Source: Caulobacterales bacterium
Lineage (GTDB): Bacteria; Pseudomonadota; Alphaproteobacteria; Caulobacterales; Caulobacteraceae
Direction of reading: 5' to 3'
Length of the DNA stretch: 64,000 nt
NCBI GenBank assembly: GCA_019510435.1
Contig: JAEKKJ010000008.1
Coordinates: forward strand, 310,001 to 374,000
Under the pieces are notes generated by a model. That model was not told the origin of the DNA, did no database searches, and worked only from the letters and a program-made list of their open reading frames with translations. Made by a program: the position numbers and the translations under genes. Shown piece by piece: positions 1 to 8,044 of the stretch (position 1 is the first letter of the stretch; every line of letters begins with the position of its first letter).

Positions 1-99
1 CTGGGCGACCCGCGGGCGCGGACCGCGGACCTGGCCGGCGAGGCCAGCACCGAGGCCTTCGGCCGCGCGGTGGCGGCGGCGGTGGCGAGCCAGCCGTGA
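1..99 (+). CDS. C-terminus of an isopropylmalate/isocitrate/tartrate dehydrogenase-family protein (partial)
   Basis: Reading frame 1 is open from the window edge to a TGA at 97-99. The 32 visible residues include RTADLAG and EASTEAF, which resemble the C-terminal RT-x-DLGG-x-A-T-x-EF segment of NAD-dependent beta-decarboxylating dehydrogenases (LeuB, tartrate dehydrogenase). The stop overlaps the GTG start of the next gene by four bases (GTGA), so the two are probably co-transcribed and translationally coupled. Only the tail is visible, so the substrate cannot be judged. Confidence 0.65.
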   Translation: MGDPRARTADLAGEASTEAFGRAVAAAVASQP

Positions 100-1478
100 T
101 CGCCTCCATCGATCCCGCTACCGGCCAGGAGATCGCCCGGTTCGAGCCCCACAGTCCGCGCGAGGTCGAGGCGGCCCTGACCGCCGCGGCTGCGGCCCAG
201 GCCGACTGGGCGGCCCGACCGATCGCGGCGCGTACGCCCCTGCTGCGCCGTCTGGCCCAGACGCTGCGGGCGGGCGCCGACCGCTACGCCCGGCTGATCA
301 CCGCCGAGATGGGCAAGCCCCTGGGCGAGGCGCGGGCCGAGATCGAGAAGTGCGCCCTGACCTGCGACTTCTACGCCGAGCACGCCGCCGACTTCCTGGC
401 CGACCGGCCGGTCGCCTCGTCTGCCCATCACAGCGCGGTGGTGCACGAGCCGCTGGGCGTGGTGCTGGCGGTGATGCCCTGGAACTACCCGTTCTGGCAG
501 GTCTTCCGCTTCGCCGCCCCGGCCCTGGCGGCTGGCAATGGCATGGTGCTCAAGCATGCTGGGAACGTGCCCCAATGCGCCCTGGCCATCGCCTCGGTGT
601 TCGCCGACGCCGGCTGTCCGCCGGGCCTGGCCGCCGTGCTGCTGGTGGAGCCCGAGGCGGTGGCGTCCCTGATCGCCGACGACCGCATCGCCGCTGTCAC
701 CCTGACCGGCTCGACCGAGGTGGGCGCCATCGTCGCGGGCCAGGCTGGCCGTGCCCTGAAGAAGCAGGTGCTGGAGCTGGGCGGCTCTGATCCGTTCGTC
801 GTGCTCGCCGACGCCGACATCGAGCTCGCCGCCGCGACGGCGGTGAAGGCGCGGTTCACCAACGCCGGCCAGTCCTGCGTCAACGCCAAGCGCTTCATCG
901 TCGAGGATGCCGTCGCCGATCGCTTCGTGGCCGCCTTCGCCGCCCGGATCGCGGCGCTGAGGGTGGGCGATCCGCTCGCCCCCGACACCGACATCGGCCC
1001 CATGGCGCGGGCCAACCTGCGCGCGGCCCTGCATGACCAGGTCCGTCGCACGGTGGAGGCCGGGGCCGCGCTCGTGCTCGGCGGTGCGCCCCTGGAAGGC
1101 CCTGGCTTCTTCTACCCGCCGACCCTGCTGGACCAGGTGACGCCGCAGATGGCGGCCTTCCGCGAGGAGACCTTTGGCCCGGTGGCGGCGGTCACCCGCG
1201 CTCGCGACGCCGACCACGCGATCGCGCTCGCCAACGACACCGAGTTCGGCCTCGCCGCCGCGATCTGGACCGCCGACGCCGCCCGCGGCCAGGCCCTGGC
1301 GCGGCGCATCCAGGCGGGCGCGGTGTTCATCAACGGCCTGGTGGCCTCCGACCCGCGCCTGCCGTTCGGCGGGATCAAGCGCTCCGGCTACGGGCGCGAG
1401 CTGGGCGACCTGGGCATCCGCGAGTTCGTCAACGCCAAGACCGTGTGGGTCGGCCCCGTGCAGGAGGCGGCGGCGTGA
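96..1478 (+). CDS. NAD(P)-dependent aldehyde dehydrogenase (succinate-semialdehyde dehydrogenase-like)
   Basis: A 460-residue aldehyde dehydrogenase that would oxidise an aldehyde to its carboxylic acid in the cytoplasm. Seen: PWNYP near residue 128, the VTLTGSTEVG cofactor loop near 201-210, the general-base Glu227 in LELGGSDP and the nucleophile Cys261 in NAGQSCVNAKRF. The FGGIKRSGYGRELG segment near the C-terminus is typical of the GabD/Sad group. GTG is used as start inside the GTGA overlap with the upstream gene. The downstream cupin gene begins in another GTGA overlap, giving a three-gene coupled operon. The family is clear; the exact aldehyde is not. Confidence 0.88.
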   Translation: MIASIDPATGQEIARFEPHSPREVEAALTAAAAAQADWAARPIAARTPLLRRLAQTLRAGADRYARLITAEMGKPLGEARAEIEKCALTCDFYAEHAADFLADRPVASSAHHSAVVHEPLGVVLAVMPWNYPFWQVFRFAAPALAAGNGMVLKHAGNVPQCALAIASVFADAGCPPGLAAVLLVEPEAVASLIADDRIAAVTLTGSTEVGAIVAGQAGRALKKQVLELGGSDPFVVLADADIELAAATAVKARFTNAGQSCVNAKRFIVEDAVADRFVAAFAARIAALRVGDPLAPDTDIGPMARANLRAALHDQVRRTVEAGAALVLGGAPLEGPGFFYPPTLLDQVTPQMAAFREETFGPVAAVTRARDADHAIALANDTEFGLAAAIWTADAARGQALARRIQAGAVFINGLVASDPRLPFGGIKRSGYGRELGDLGIREFVNAKTVWVGPVQEAAA

Positions 1479-1888
1479 GCCCGCGCGCCACGATCCTGCG
1501 GCCCGGGCAGATCGTCCCCCGCGAACGCGGCGGGGGCGCACGGACCATCCCCCTGGTCAACGCCCGCATCGGCTCGCAGCAGACCCTCAGCGGCATCACC
1601 GAGTTCGAGCCGGGCGCGGCCATCGCCCTGCACATCCACAACTGCGAGGAGACGGTCCTGGTGCTCGAGGGCGAGGCCGTGGCGGAGATCGACGGGGTGG
1701 AGCATGCGCTTGGCCCCACCGACACCAGCTGGATCCCGGCCGGGGCGCCGCACCGCTTCCGCAATCCCTCGGCGACGGCGCGGATGCGCATCTACTGGAC
1801 CTACGCCTCGATCGACGCGACCCGCACGGTGCTGGCCACGGGCGTCACCACCCGCATCGACGAGGAGCACGGCGTCGTCCCGGACTGA
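1475..1888 (+). CDS. Cupin-domain protein
   Basis: A 137-residue single-domain cupin. The first cupin motif is seen as HIHNCEET near residue 51, with two His and a Glu able to bind a metal, followed by VLEGEAVAEIDG; the second motif contains the His of PAGAPHRF. The GTG at 1475 is chosen as start because it overlaps the aldehyde dehydrogenase stop as GTGA; an in-frame ATG at 1445 would overlap that gene by more than 30 bases. Small cupins may be isomerases, dioxygenases or ligand-binding proteins. The position suggests work on the same substrate as the upstream dehydrogenases. Confidence 0.8.
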   Translation: MSPRATILRPGQIVPRERGGGARTIPLVNARIGSQQTLSGITEFEPGAAIALHIHNCEETVLVLEGEAVAEIDGVEHALGPTDTSWIPAGAPHRFRNPSATARMRIYWTYASIDATRTVLATGVTTRIDEEHGVVPD

Positions 1889-1903
1889 GCGATCCCAGGC
1901 GGC

Positions 1904-2680
1904 TCAGGGGCCGATCGGCACGCCAACGATGGCCTTGATCACCCAGCGGTCCTCGGGCGCGCCGTAGCCGTAGCCGACCCCGAAATCGAGGTCCCAGCGG
2001 CCGAAGCTGCGGTCGATCACGGCGAAGATCTGCTGGTCGCGATCGTTCAGGCGCCCAAACCGCTTGGTGTCGGCGAACGCGTTGTAGCTCTCCAGGCCCA
2101 CGCTGGTGGCCGCGTCGAGCTGGTAGGCCACCTTGGTCGCGAGCTGGAAGCTGGTCGGGCTGTGGTCCGGCCCCGACACCACGAAGTCCACATTGAGGTT
2201 CGTCGCCAGGGTCCAGGGTCCCTGCCGCACGCCGAAGATGCCCTTCAGCTCCGCGTTCCAAGGGTTGATGTCGAGGCTGTGGCGCACCCGGCCCAGTTCG
2301 AAATTCAAGCCCCAGAACCACGGCTGGTCGGCGGAGCGCTTGGGCGCGATGTACTTGATCCGGCCCTTGACCCCGCCGATCTCCACGTTGCCGCTGCGGT
2401 CGATGGTGGCCAGCGGCAGATAGGCGCCGAGCTCGATGTCGTCGGTCAGGCCATAGGCCCACTCCGGCGTGATCCGCCAGCGGCGGTCCGAGGCCTGCTG
2501 CCCCGGATAGTCGGGCACCAGCCGCCCGTCCGGAGTGTAGTTGAGATGCACGTCGAGGCCGATCTCGCCCCGCTTGCTCATCTCGTCCATGTAGACCTGG
2601 ATCTCCTCGTCGGCCGCGCGAGCGGTCCCGAGGCCGGCGGCGAGCGCCAGTACGCCGGCGAGGGCAATCGATCGGATCAT
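1904..2680 (-). CDS. Secreted outer-membrane beta-barrel-like protein
   Basis: A 258-residue protein with a clear Sec signal peptide (MIRSIALAGVLALAAG, cleavage near AARA). The rest has alternating hydrophobic/aromatic strands (for example YGLTDDIELGAYLPL), as in small outer-membrane barrels of the phenol-meta-pathway transporter type. The start at 2680 is set by an AGAGGA ribosome binding site and by the signal peptide; an upstream in-frame codon at 2737 would put charged residues before the signal. It converges with the cupin gene across a 15-base gap and is divergent from the aminotransferase. Its cargo is unknown. Confidence 0.65.
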   Translation of the reverse strand: MIRSIALAGVLALAAGLGTARAADEEIQVYMDEMSKRGEIGLDVHLNYTPDGRLVPDYPGQQASDRRWRITPEWAYGLTDDIELGAYLPLATIDRSGNVEIGGVKGRIKYIAPKRSADQPWFWGLNFELGRVRHSLDINPWNAELKGIFGVRQGPWTLATNLNVDFVVSGPDHSPTSFQLATKVAYQLDAATSVGLESYNAFADTKRFGRLNDRDQQIFAVIDRSFGRWDLDFGVGYGYGAPEDRWVIKAIVGVPIGP

Positions 2681-2802
2681 GGCGGTCCTCTGCGCGGCGC
2701 TATTGTCTTGTCGGCGTAAGAAGACCAATCGCGGCAATGGCGACGCTCGTCAACCGCCCGCCGTCGGCGCCTGAGGTCGCCTCTTCCGCAACGGCGCCCG
2801 TA

Positions 2803-2831
2803 TGATATCTATGATTGAGAAGATGGAGCGC
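2803..2831 (+). promoter_or_regulatory. AT-rich recurrent promoter/operator box before the aminotransferase
   Basis: The segment contains ATGATATCTATGAT and then GAGAAGATGG. It closely resembles the segments at 15712 and 15856 and more loosely those at 6337, 27471 and 48234. It lies about 40 bases upstream of the preferred GTG start at 2856. The TATGAT could be a -10 element overlapped by an operator. Function is inferred from recurrence only. Confidence 0.35.
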
Positions 2832-2855
2832 CAGCAAGGCGTCGGAGGAATCGCC

Positions 2856-4046
2856 GTGGACTGGTCGGGGCTCTACGCCACGCGCATGGGCAAGGTGACG
2901 GCGTCGGACATCCGCGAGCGGATGAAGCTGCTCGCCGATCGCTCGATCATCCAGCTGGGCGGCGGCTTACCGGATCCGGCGCTGTTCCCGGTGGCGGAGG
3001 CGGCGGCGGCGTGCGCGCGGATCCTCGGGGACCCCGCCCAGGCCGCCACGGCGCTCAGCTATGCCCGCAGCGAGGGCCACGAGCCGCTGCGCGCCTGGAT
3101 CGCCGGGCACATGACCGCCCTCGGCGCGCCGTGCGGCGTGGACAACATCCTGATCACCAACGGCTCCCAGCAGGGCCTGGACTTCGTGGCCCGCCTGCTG
3201 CTCTCGCCCGGCGATACGGTGGCCGTGGAAATGCCCAGCTTCATCGGCGCGCTGCGGGCTTTCGACGCCTATGAGGTGCGCTACGCCGCCCTGCCGACGG
3301 CGGTCGAGGCGCCGCTGCCCGGCGGCGCGAAGTTCGGCTACCTCGGCCCGGATTTCCGCAATCCCACCGGGACGTCGCTGTCCCTCGCCGAGCGGACCGC
3401 GGTGGTGGAGAAGGCCGCCGCCATCGGCCTGCCGCTGCTGGAGGACGGCTGCTACGAGCAGCTATGGTTTGAAGGCGCCGCGGCGCCGTCCGTCTTCGCG
3501 CTGGCGGTCCAGGCGGCCAGAAGCGTGGAGGCCTGCGGTGTCCTGCACGCCGGCAGCTTTTCGAAGACCCTGGCCCCGTCGCTGCGGACCGGCTGGATCG
3601 CAGGCCCCTCGGCGGTGATCCGCAAGCTGGTGCTGATCAAGCAGGCCGCGGACCTGGCCACCAGCGCCCTGAACCAGATGCTGGTGCTGGAACTGGCGGC
3701 CGGACTGGAGGCCCATGTCGTGCGGGCCCGGGCGCTCTACCGCCGCCGCCGCGACGCGATGCTGCGCGCGCTGGAGGACGGCATGCCACCGGGCGTCACC
3801 TGGACCCGTCCCGAGGGCGGCCTCTACATCTGGCTGACCCTGCCCCCCGGGCTGGACGGCGCGGCCGTGGCCGAGCGGGCCCTGATGGAGGACCAGGTCT
3901 CGGTGATCTCCGGCGCGGCCTTCTACCCGGTCGAGCCCCGGCGCAACACGCTGCGGCTCAGCTACTCCCTGGCCAGCGAGGCCGACGCCGCGGAGGGCGT
4001 GAGGCGGCTCGGTCGGCGGATCGAAGCGATGATGGCGTTGGCCTGA
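2856..4046 (+). CDS. PLP-dependent class I/II aminotransferase (2-aminoadipate aminotransferase-like)
   Basis: A fold-type I aminotransferase of 396 residues. It resembles the stand-alone LysN/MocR-type catalytic domain, which moves the amino group between an amino acid and a 2-oxo acid. Seen: IIQLGGGLPDPALFP near the N-terminus, the PLP-binding EDGCYEQLWF (Asp and Tyr near 197-200), the Schiff-base Lys near 237 in SFSKTLAPSLRTGW, and the carboxylate-binding Arg of NTLRLSYS near the C-terminus. GTG at 2856 is preferred because GGAGGA sits six bases before it; ATG codons at 2802 and 2811 lie in the AT-rich promoter box. It is transcribed alone, towards a convergent RidA-like gene, which fits enamine/imine clean-up after PLP chemistry. 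Confidence 0.83.
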   Translation: MDWSGLYATRMGKVTASDIRERMKLLADRSIIQLGGGLPDPALFPVAEAAAACARILGDPAQAATALSYARSEGHEPLRAWIAGHMTALGAPCGVDNILITNGSQQGLDFVARLLLSPGDTVAVEMPSFIGALRAFDAYEVRYAALPTAVEAPLPGGAKFGYLGPDFRNPTGTSLSLAERTAVVEKAAAIGLPLLEDGCYEQLWFEGAAAPSVFALAVQAARSVEACGVLHAGSFSKTLAPSLRTGWIAGPSAVIRKLVLIKQAADLATSALNQMLVLELAAGLEAHVVRARALYRRRRDAMLRALEDGMPPGVTWTRPEGGLYIWLTLPPGLDGAAVAERALMEDQVSVISGAAFYPVEPRRNTLRLSYSLASEADAAEGVRRLGRRIEAMMALA

Positions 4047-4055
4047 GCGCGCGCC

Positions 4056-4412
4056 TCAGGCGGCCGCGACGACGCTGATCTCCAGGGCGTAGCGGGGCGA
4101 GGCCAGCTTGGCTTCCACCGTGGTTCGGCAGGGCGGCTCGGCGCCGGCCAGCCACTCCAGCCAGATCCGGTTGATCTCCGGCAGGTCCGCCAGGTCGGCC
4201 ACGTACAGGTTCGCGCTCAGCAGGCGCGTGCGGTCGGTTCCGGCCTCTTCCAGCAAAGCGTCGATCCTGCGCAGCACCTCGACCGCCTGTTCGGCCACCG
4301 GCCCGCCGCCCGCCTCGATCGCCACCTGCCCGGAGAGGTAAGCCGCGCCGCCGTGCACCGTGGCCATGCTGAGCCGCGGACTCACCCCGATGCGCCGGAT
4401 CTCGCCCGCCAT
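4056..4412 (-). CDS. RidA/YjgF/YER057c-family protein
   Basis: A 118-residue Rid-family protein. These are small trimeric enzymes that hydrolyse reactive enamines or imines left by PLP enzymes. Seen: VHGGAAYLSGQVA at the N-terminal strand, QAVEVLRRIDALLEEAG in the long helix, and the C-terminal PCRTTVEAKLASPRYALEI, whose Arg and Glu match the active-site region. The start is set by GGGAGGAC eight bases upstream. It is convergent with the aminotransferase gene and divergent from the first Coq4-family gene. The subgroup (RidA proper or Rid2-Rid7) is not decided. Confidence 0.8.
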   Translation of the reverse strand: MAGEIRRIGVSPRLSMATVHGGAAYLSGQVAIEAGGGPVAEQAVEVLRRIDALLEEAGTDRTRLLSANLYVADLADLPEINRIWLEWLAGAEPPCRTTVEAKLASPRYALEISVVAAA

Positions 4413-4508
4413 GCCGTCCTCCCGCGATTGACCCTCCGGATCGCCCATCCTTATACTGATTGCAATGAAAAGCGGCGCTCGGCGCCCGCATTCCCGGAGG
4501 AGCCGGCC

Positions 4509-5357
4509 ATGGACGACGTCCCCTATCTGATGCGCGGCCGCCGCGAGGTGGCGACCGACAGCAGCGTCCTGATCAGCTCGTCGAAGTTCCTGAACGACGC
4601 CCGCATCCGCGAGTGGGTCACCAACGAGAACCTGCGCCGCAACGGCCGCGACTATCCCATGACCTACGGCATTCCGTCGCTGATCTCCGCCGTGCGGGAG
4701 GTGCAGGACCATGCGCGGATCGAGGCGCTGTTCCAGGAGGCGCGGCGCGGGTGGCCCGAGCTCGACCGCTGGTTCGACGAGCGCTACCTGTCGAACCTGA
4801 CCAAGGACGACCTGAAGCCCTGTCCCGCGGGCTCGGTCGGCGGGATCTTCTACCGCTACCTGGTCGAACAGAACCTCGAGATCGACATCATCGCCAGGTT
4901 CGAGCCGAATACGAGCTTCGAGTACTTCTTCCTGCGCGGCGTCCAGACCCACGACTTCATGCACATCCTGGGCGGCGTCGGGTTCGACTACCTTGGCGAG
5001 ACGGTCCCGGCGTTCATGAAGTTCGGCAACCTGTTCCGCTGGTTCGGGCCGGAGCTGGCAGGCGCGCTCAACGTGCAGAACACGCTGCTGACCCTGCCCA
5101 CCTTCACCCGCACCCTGCTGCACTATCCGCAGTGCTGGCCCACCATGTGGCGGCTGGCCGAGAACGGCATGCGGATCGGCGAGACCTCCGAGGCGCTGTT
5201 CCTGCCGCGCTACGAAGACTGGCTGGACCTGACGCCGGCTCAGGCGCGGGAGAAGTTCGGCGTGCGCAACGTGGTGGAGACCGACACCACCGAGCTGTCC
5301 GACATCTGGAGCGAGGGCGCGCAGTCGGCGGCCAAGGCGGCCCTCGCGGCCGAGTAG
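4509..5357 (+). CDS. Coq4-family protein, paralogue 1
   Basis: A 282-residue Coq4-like protein. Seen: the family metal-site signature HDxxH-x11-E as His148, Asp149, His152 and Glu164 (HDFMHILGG followed by GE). Coq4 binds zinc in the ubiquinone-synthesis complex and has recently been linked to oxidative decarboxylation at ring carbon C1. Start ATG 4509 follows GGAGGAGCC; an in-frame ATG at 4353 would cover the divergent promoter and overlap the RidA gene. A near-collinear paralogue lies at 27578. Neither copy has a neighbouring ubi gene: this one sits between RidA-like and DapA-like genes. A catabolic role on a ring or carboxylated intermediate is therefore inferred rather than CoQ synthesis. 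Confidence 0.8.
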   Translation: MDDVPYLMRGRREVATDSSVLISSSKFLNDARIREWVTNENLRRNGRDYPMTYGIPSLISAVREVQDHARIEALFQEARRGWPELDRWFDERYLSNLTKDDLKPCPAGSVGGIFYRYLVEQNLEIDIIARFEPNTSFEYFFLRGVQTHDFMHILGGVGFDYLGETVPAFMKFGNLFRWFGPELAGALNVQNTLLTLPTFTRTLLHYPQCWPTMWRLAENGMRIGETSEALFLPRYEDWLDLTPAQAREKFGVRNVVETDTTELSDIWSEGAQSAAKAALAAE

Positions 5358-5366
5358 CGAAGCGCG

Positions 5367-6299
5367 CTACCAGCCCTCCAGCGCCGCCAGGTCCAGCGAC
5401 TCCACCACCGCCATCGCCCGCGTCAGCCGCGCGTCGGTGACCGGCAGGCGCGGCTTGCGCGGATAGCCGCCGGCCAGGCCCAGCTGGTTCAGCACCGCCT
5501 TGGTCACCCGGATGCCGCCGTTGCCGTAGAGGCCGACGAAGAGCCGCATCAGCTTGCTCCAGGCCTCCATCAGCCCGGTGAGGTCGTCGTTGCGGTAAGC
5601 CTCGATCACCGACATGCAGAGCCGCGGCGCCAGGTTGCCCTCGGAGGTCAGGAAGCCCTGGGCCCCGAACGCCAGGGCGGTCAGGGCGTTGTGCGGCCCC
5701 CCCACGAAGATGTCGGTGGTCTCGCCCAGGCCGTCCACCAGGGCGCGCAGGTAGGTGGGGTCCTGGTGGCTGCAGTTCAGGGCGATCAGCTGCGGGAAGC
5801 GACGGTAGAGCGCGACGATGACGTCCGCGGGGATCACATAGCCCACCGACTGGTGCGTCGAGAGCACCAGCGGCATGTCCACCGCCGTCAGCACCTCGGT
5901 GAAATAGACTTCCAGCTCGTCGGGCGTGGGCGCATGGCCGTGGCCCACGTCCAGGGAATAGACCTGGGCGGCGTCGACGCCGGCGGCCTTGGCCATCTCC
6001 AGGAAGGCGATCATCTCCGCCGCCGTGCGGGGCTCCACGCCCATGGCGCGGATGGCGGTCTTGCCCTTGAGTTCGTCCACCGCGATCTCGAGCAGCCGCT
6101 GCGTCTCCTCGCGGGCCAGGGTGTAGCCCTCGCCGCTGCCGCCGCCGCCCACATAGACCCCGATGCCGGAGGCTCCGAGGCGCGCCAGGTGTCGGCGGAT
6201 CGCCGGCTCGTCCAGCCGGCCCTCGGCGTCGAAGGGCGTGATACTGATGGTGAAGGCCTGCGCCCGCGCCCGCCTGTCCGCCGCCGTCTGCCCCGCCAT
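5367..6299 (-). CDS. Dihydrodipicolinate synthase (DapA)-family TIM-barrel protein lacking the Schiff-base lysine
   Basis: A 310-residue DapA-fold protein. Seen: SITPFDAEGRLD at the N-terminus and the GSGEGYTL loop (family GTTGE) near residues 54-60. In this family a Tyr before strand 6 and a Lys in a GIK motif form the aldolase Schiff base. Here the equivalent segments read PLVLSTHQS and LIALNCSHQD, so the Lys is Asn175 and no Tyr is present. It therefore cannot be a normal class I aldolase or lyase. It converges with the Coq4 gene across nine bases and is divergent from the GntR gene. The fold is certain; the activity is unknown. Confidence 0.75.
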   Translation of the reverse strand: MAGQTAADRRARAQAFTISITPFDAEGRLDEPAIRRHLARLGASGIGVYVGGGGSGEGYTLAREETQRLLEIAVDELKGKTAIRAMGVEPRTAAEMIAFLEMAKAAGVDAAQVYSLDVGHGHAPTPDELEVYFTEVLTAVDMPLVLSTHQSVGYVIPADVIVALYRRFPQLIALNCSHQDPTYLRALVDGLGETTDIFVGGPHNALTALAFGAQGFLTSEGNLAPRLCMSVIEAYRNDDLTGLMEAWSKLMRLFVGLYGNGGIRVTKAVLNQLGLAGGYPRKPRLPVTDARLTRAMAVVESLDLAALEGW

Positions 6300-6336
6300 A
6301 CGCGCCTCCTCGCCCGCCGGGTTTCAGCACCGGCTT

Positions 6337-6363
6337 CTTTCTATATAAAGATAGATATTATAG
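6337..6363. promoter_or_regulatory. AT-rich inverted repeat between the DapA-like and GntR genes
   Basis: CTTTCT-ATATAA-AGATAG (6337-6354) is an inverted repeat with 5 of 6 arm bases matched and a six-base spacer, followed by ATATTATAG. It has the same layout as the perfect repeat at 47007. It sits 38 bases before the minus-strand DapA-like start and 169 bases before the GntR start. It is probably an operator overlapping a promoter; this is inferred from recurrence. Confidence 0.4.
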
Positions 6364-6522
6364 ATGCCTGTGTAAGCTTTGGCGTCAACCTGAGGTGACG
6401 CAATCTTTTCCGTGGGATATACCCGCTCGTCGAAGTACGGGCGGGCTGAAGCGATTCGACCAAGGATGCATGTCGTCCATCCGGGATGTCCCGCCGATTG
6501 ACCCTCGATCGCCAGGACCGAC

Positions 6523-7317
6523 GTGACCGCAGAGCCCATTTCTCCCCGACGCCAGCTCAAACAGCCCCGCATCGCCGAAATCGTCGCCGAAGGCCTGCGC
6601 CAGCGGATCCTGTCCGGTGAGCTGGAGGACGGCGCCCTGCTGCCGAAGCAGGAGGAGCTGCTGGCCGAGTTCGGCATCAGCCCGCCGTCGATCCGCGAGG
6701 CGCTGCGGATCCTGGAGACCGAGGGCCTGATCACCGTCCAGCGGGGCAATGTGGGCGGCGCGGTCGTGCACCGGCCCCAGGCGTCCAAGGCGGCCTATAT
6801 GCTGGGCCTGGTGCTGCAGTCGCGATCGGTCACGCTCGACGACCTGGTCAACGCCATGCGCAAGCTGGAGCCGGCCTGCGCCGCCGAATGCGCCCTGCGC
6901 CCGGACCGGCACCAGAGCGTGCTGCCGCGCCTGCGCGCCGTGCTGGACGAGGGTCTGCGGGTGATCGACGACCCCGACGCCTTCATCGGCCAGGCCCGCC
7001 GCTTCCATACCGAGCTGGTCAACCATTGCGGAAACCAGACCATGAGCCTGGTCGTCGGCGCGCTGGAGGCCCTGTGGTCGGCGCAGGTGGACGTGCTGGC
7101 GCGAAAGAACGCCACCCACGGCTCGTTCTCCGACCGCGCCATCCGCCAGTCCCTGGCCGACGAGCACGAGCGCCTCTACCGGCTGATCGCCGAGGGCGAC
7201 GCGCGCGGGGTCGAGCAGGCCATGCGCGAGCACTATTCCGGCGGCTCCGAGGGCGGCGAGCGCCAGCACGGCTTCGGCTTTGGCTCGGTGGTCAACGCCA
7301 GCATGCTGCAGTCGTAG
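6523..7317 (+). CDS. FadR/GntR-family regulator with FCD domain
   Basis: A 264-residue transcription factor. The N-terminal winged helix-turn-helix spans about residues 15-85 (LRQRILSGELEDGALLPKQ, then SPPSIREALRILETEGL). The C-terminal helical FCD ligand domain runs from about 100 to 250 and carries the FHTELVNHCGN segment, whose His and Asn commonly bind a metal in this family. GTG at 6523 is the first reasonable start. The gene is divergent from the DapA-like gene and has an AT-rich inverted repeat upstream, so autoregulation is plausible. It is a candidate regulator for the recurring AT-rich box, though that box does not look like the usual FCD-GntR site. Confidence 0.85.
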   Translation: MTAEPISPRRQLKQPRIAEIVAEGLRQRILSGELEDGALLPKQEELLAEFGISPPSIREALRILETEGLITVQRGNVGGAVVHRPQASKAAYMLGLVLQSRSVTLDDLVNAMRKLEPACAAECALRPDRHQSVLPRLRAVLDEGLRVIDDPDAFIGQARRFHTELVNHCGNQTMSLVVGALEALWSAQVDVLARKNATHGSFSDRAIRQSLADEHERLYRLIAEGDARGVEQAMREHYSGGSEGGERQHGFGFGSVVNASMLQS

Positions 7318-7323
7318 GGCCGA

Positions 7324-7938
7324 TCAGGCGCCCAGCCACGTCGTCAGCGCCGCCACGTCCGGCCGCGCCCGCTCCAGCGGCGTCTCGGCCGGCGTCCCCA
7401 CGTGCACGAAGCCGGCGATCCGCTCGCCCGCCACAAGGCCCAGCCGCGCCAGCGCCTGCGGGTCATAGGCGTACCAGCCGGTGATCCAGTTGGCGCCATA
7501 GCCCAGGGCGCCCGCCGCCAGCAGCAGGTTCATGCAGACCGCCCCGGCGGAGAGCACCTGCTCCCACTCCGGGATCTTGCCCTCGGTCACCCGGGACACC
7601 ACCGCGATGGCCAGCGGCGGCGTCTTGAGCTTCATCAGGGCCGCCTGCGCCTTGGGCGCATCCTCGCGCGCGGCCGCCATGGCTTCCAAGTCCGCGACCA
7701 GGGCCGCCTTGGCCGCGCCCTCGATCACGATGAACCGCCAGGGGAACAGCTTGCCATGGTCGGGCGTGCGCGCGCCGATGCCGAGCAGGCGATCGATCTC
7801 CGCCACGGACGGCCCCGGCTCGACCAGGGTGAGCGCCGAGGCCGAACGGCGCCAGGCCATGAGGTCCAGGGTCTGGGTGCAGGGCCGCGCCGGCACGGGC
7901 TCGCCGAAGACCGGGGCCGCCGCCAGGGTGTCGAGCAT
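7324..7938 (-). CDS. Nitroreductase-family FMN protein (YdjA-like)
   Basis: A 204-residue NAD(P)H-dependent nitroreductase fold protein that would carry out two-electron reduction with FMN. Seen: RRSASALTL near the N-terminus (FMN phosphate-binding RRS motif), ARTPDHGKLFPWRFIVIEG, and GAVCMNLLLAAGALGYGANWITGW in the dimer core. The length and the TPDHGKLFPWRF segment match the short YdjA-like subgroup. The start at 7938 has a weak ribosome site; an internal Met near residue 28 is an alternative. It is convergent with the GntR gene and divergent from the SDR gene across an AT-rich palindrome. Confidence 0.83.
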   Translation of the reverse strand: MLDTLAAAPVFGEPVPARPCTQTLDLMAWRRSASALTLVEPGPSVAEIDRLLGIGARTPDHGKLFPWRFIVIEGAAKAALVADLEAMAAAREDAPKAQAALMKLKTPPLAIAVVSRVTEGKIPEWEQVLSAGAVCMNLLLAAGALGYGANWITGWYAYDPQALARLGLVAGERIAGFVHVGTPAETPLERARPDVAALTTWLGA

Positions 7939-7948
7939 CGGAGGGTCC

Positions 7949-7973
7949 TATATATTGCAATGTTTGATATATA
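7949..7973. promoter_or_regulatory. AT-rich palindrome in the nitroreductase/SDR divergent promoter
   Basis: TATATAT (7949-7955) and ATATATA (7967-7973) form a perfect seven-base inverted repeat around an 11-base centre containing TGCAATG. It lies 11 bases before the minus-strand nitroreductase start and about 70 before the SDR start. It is grouped only loosely with the other AT-rich boxes. Confidence 0.3.
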
Positions 7974-8044
7974 AGAGAGCTTAGTCGCGCTCGGGCTGGA
8001 GTTCAATCCGCTCGGCGCGGGGCGCTTGAAGGGGCCGGGCCAGG

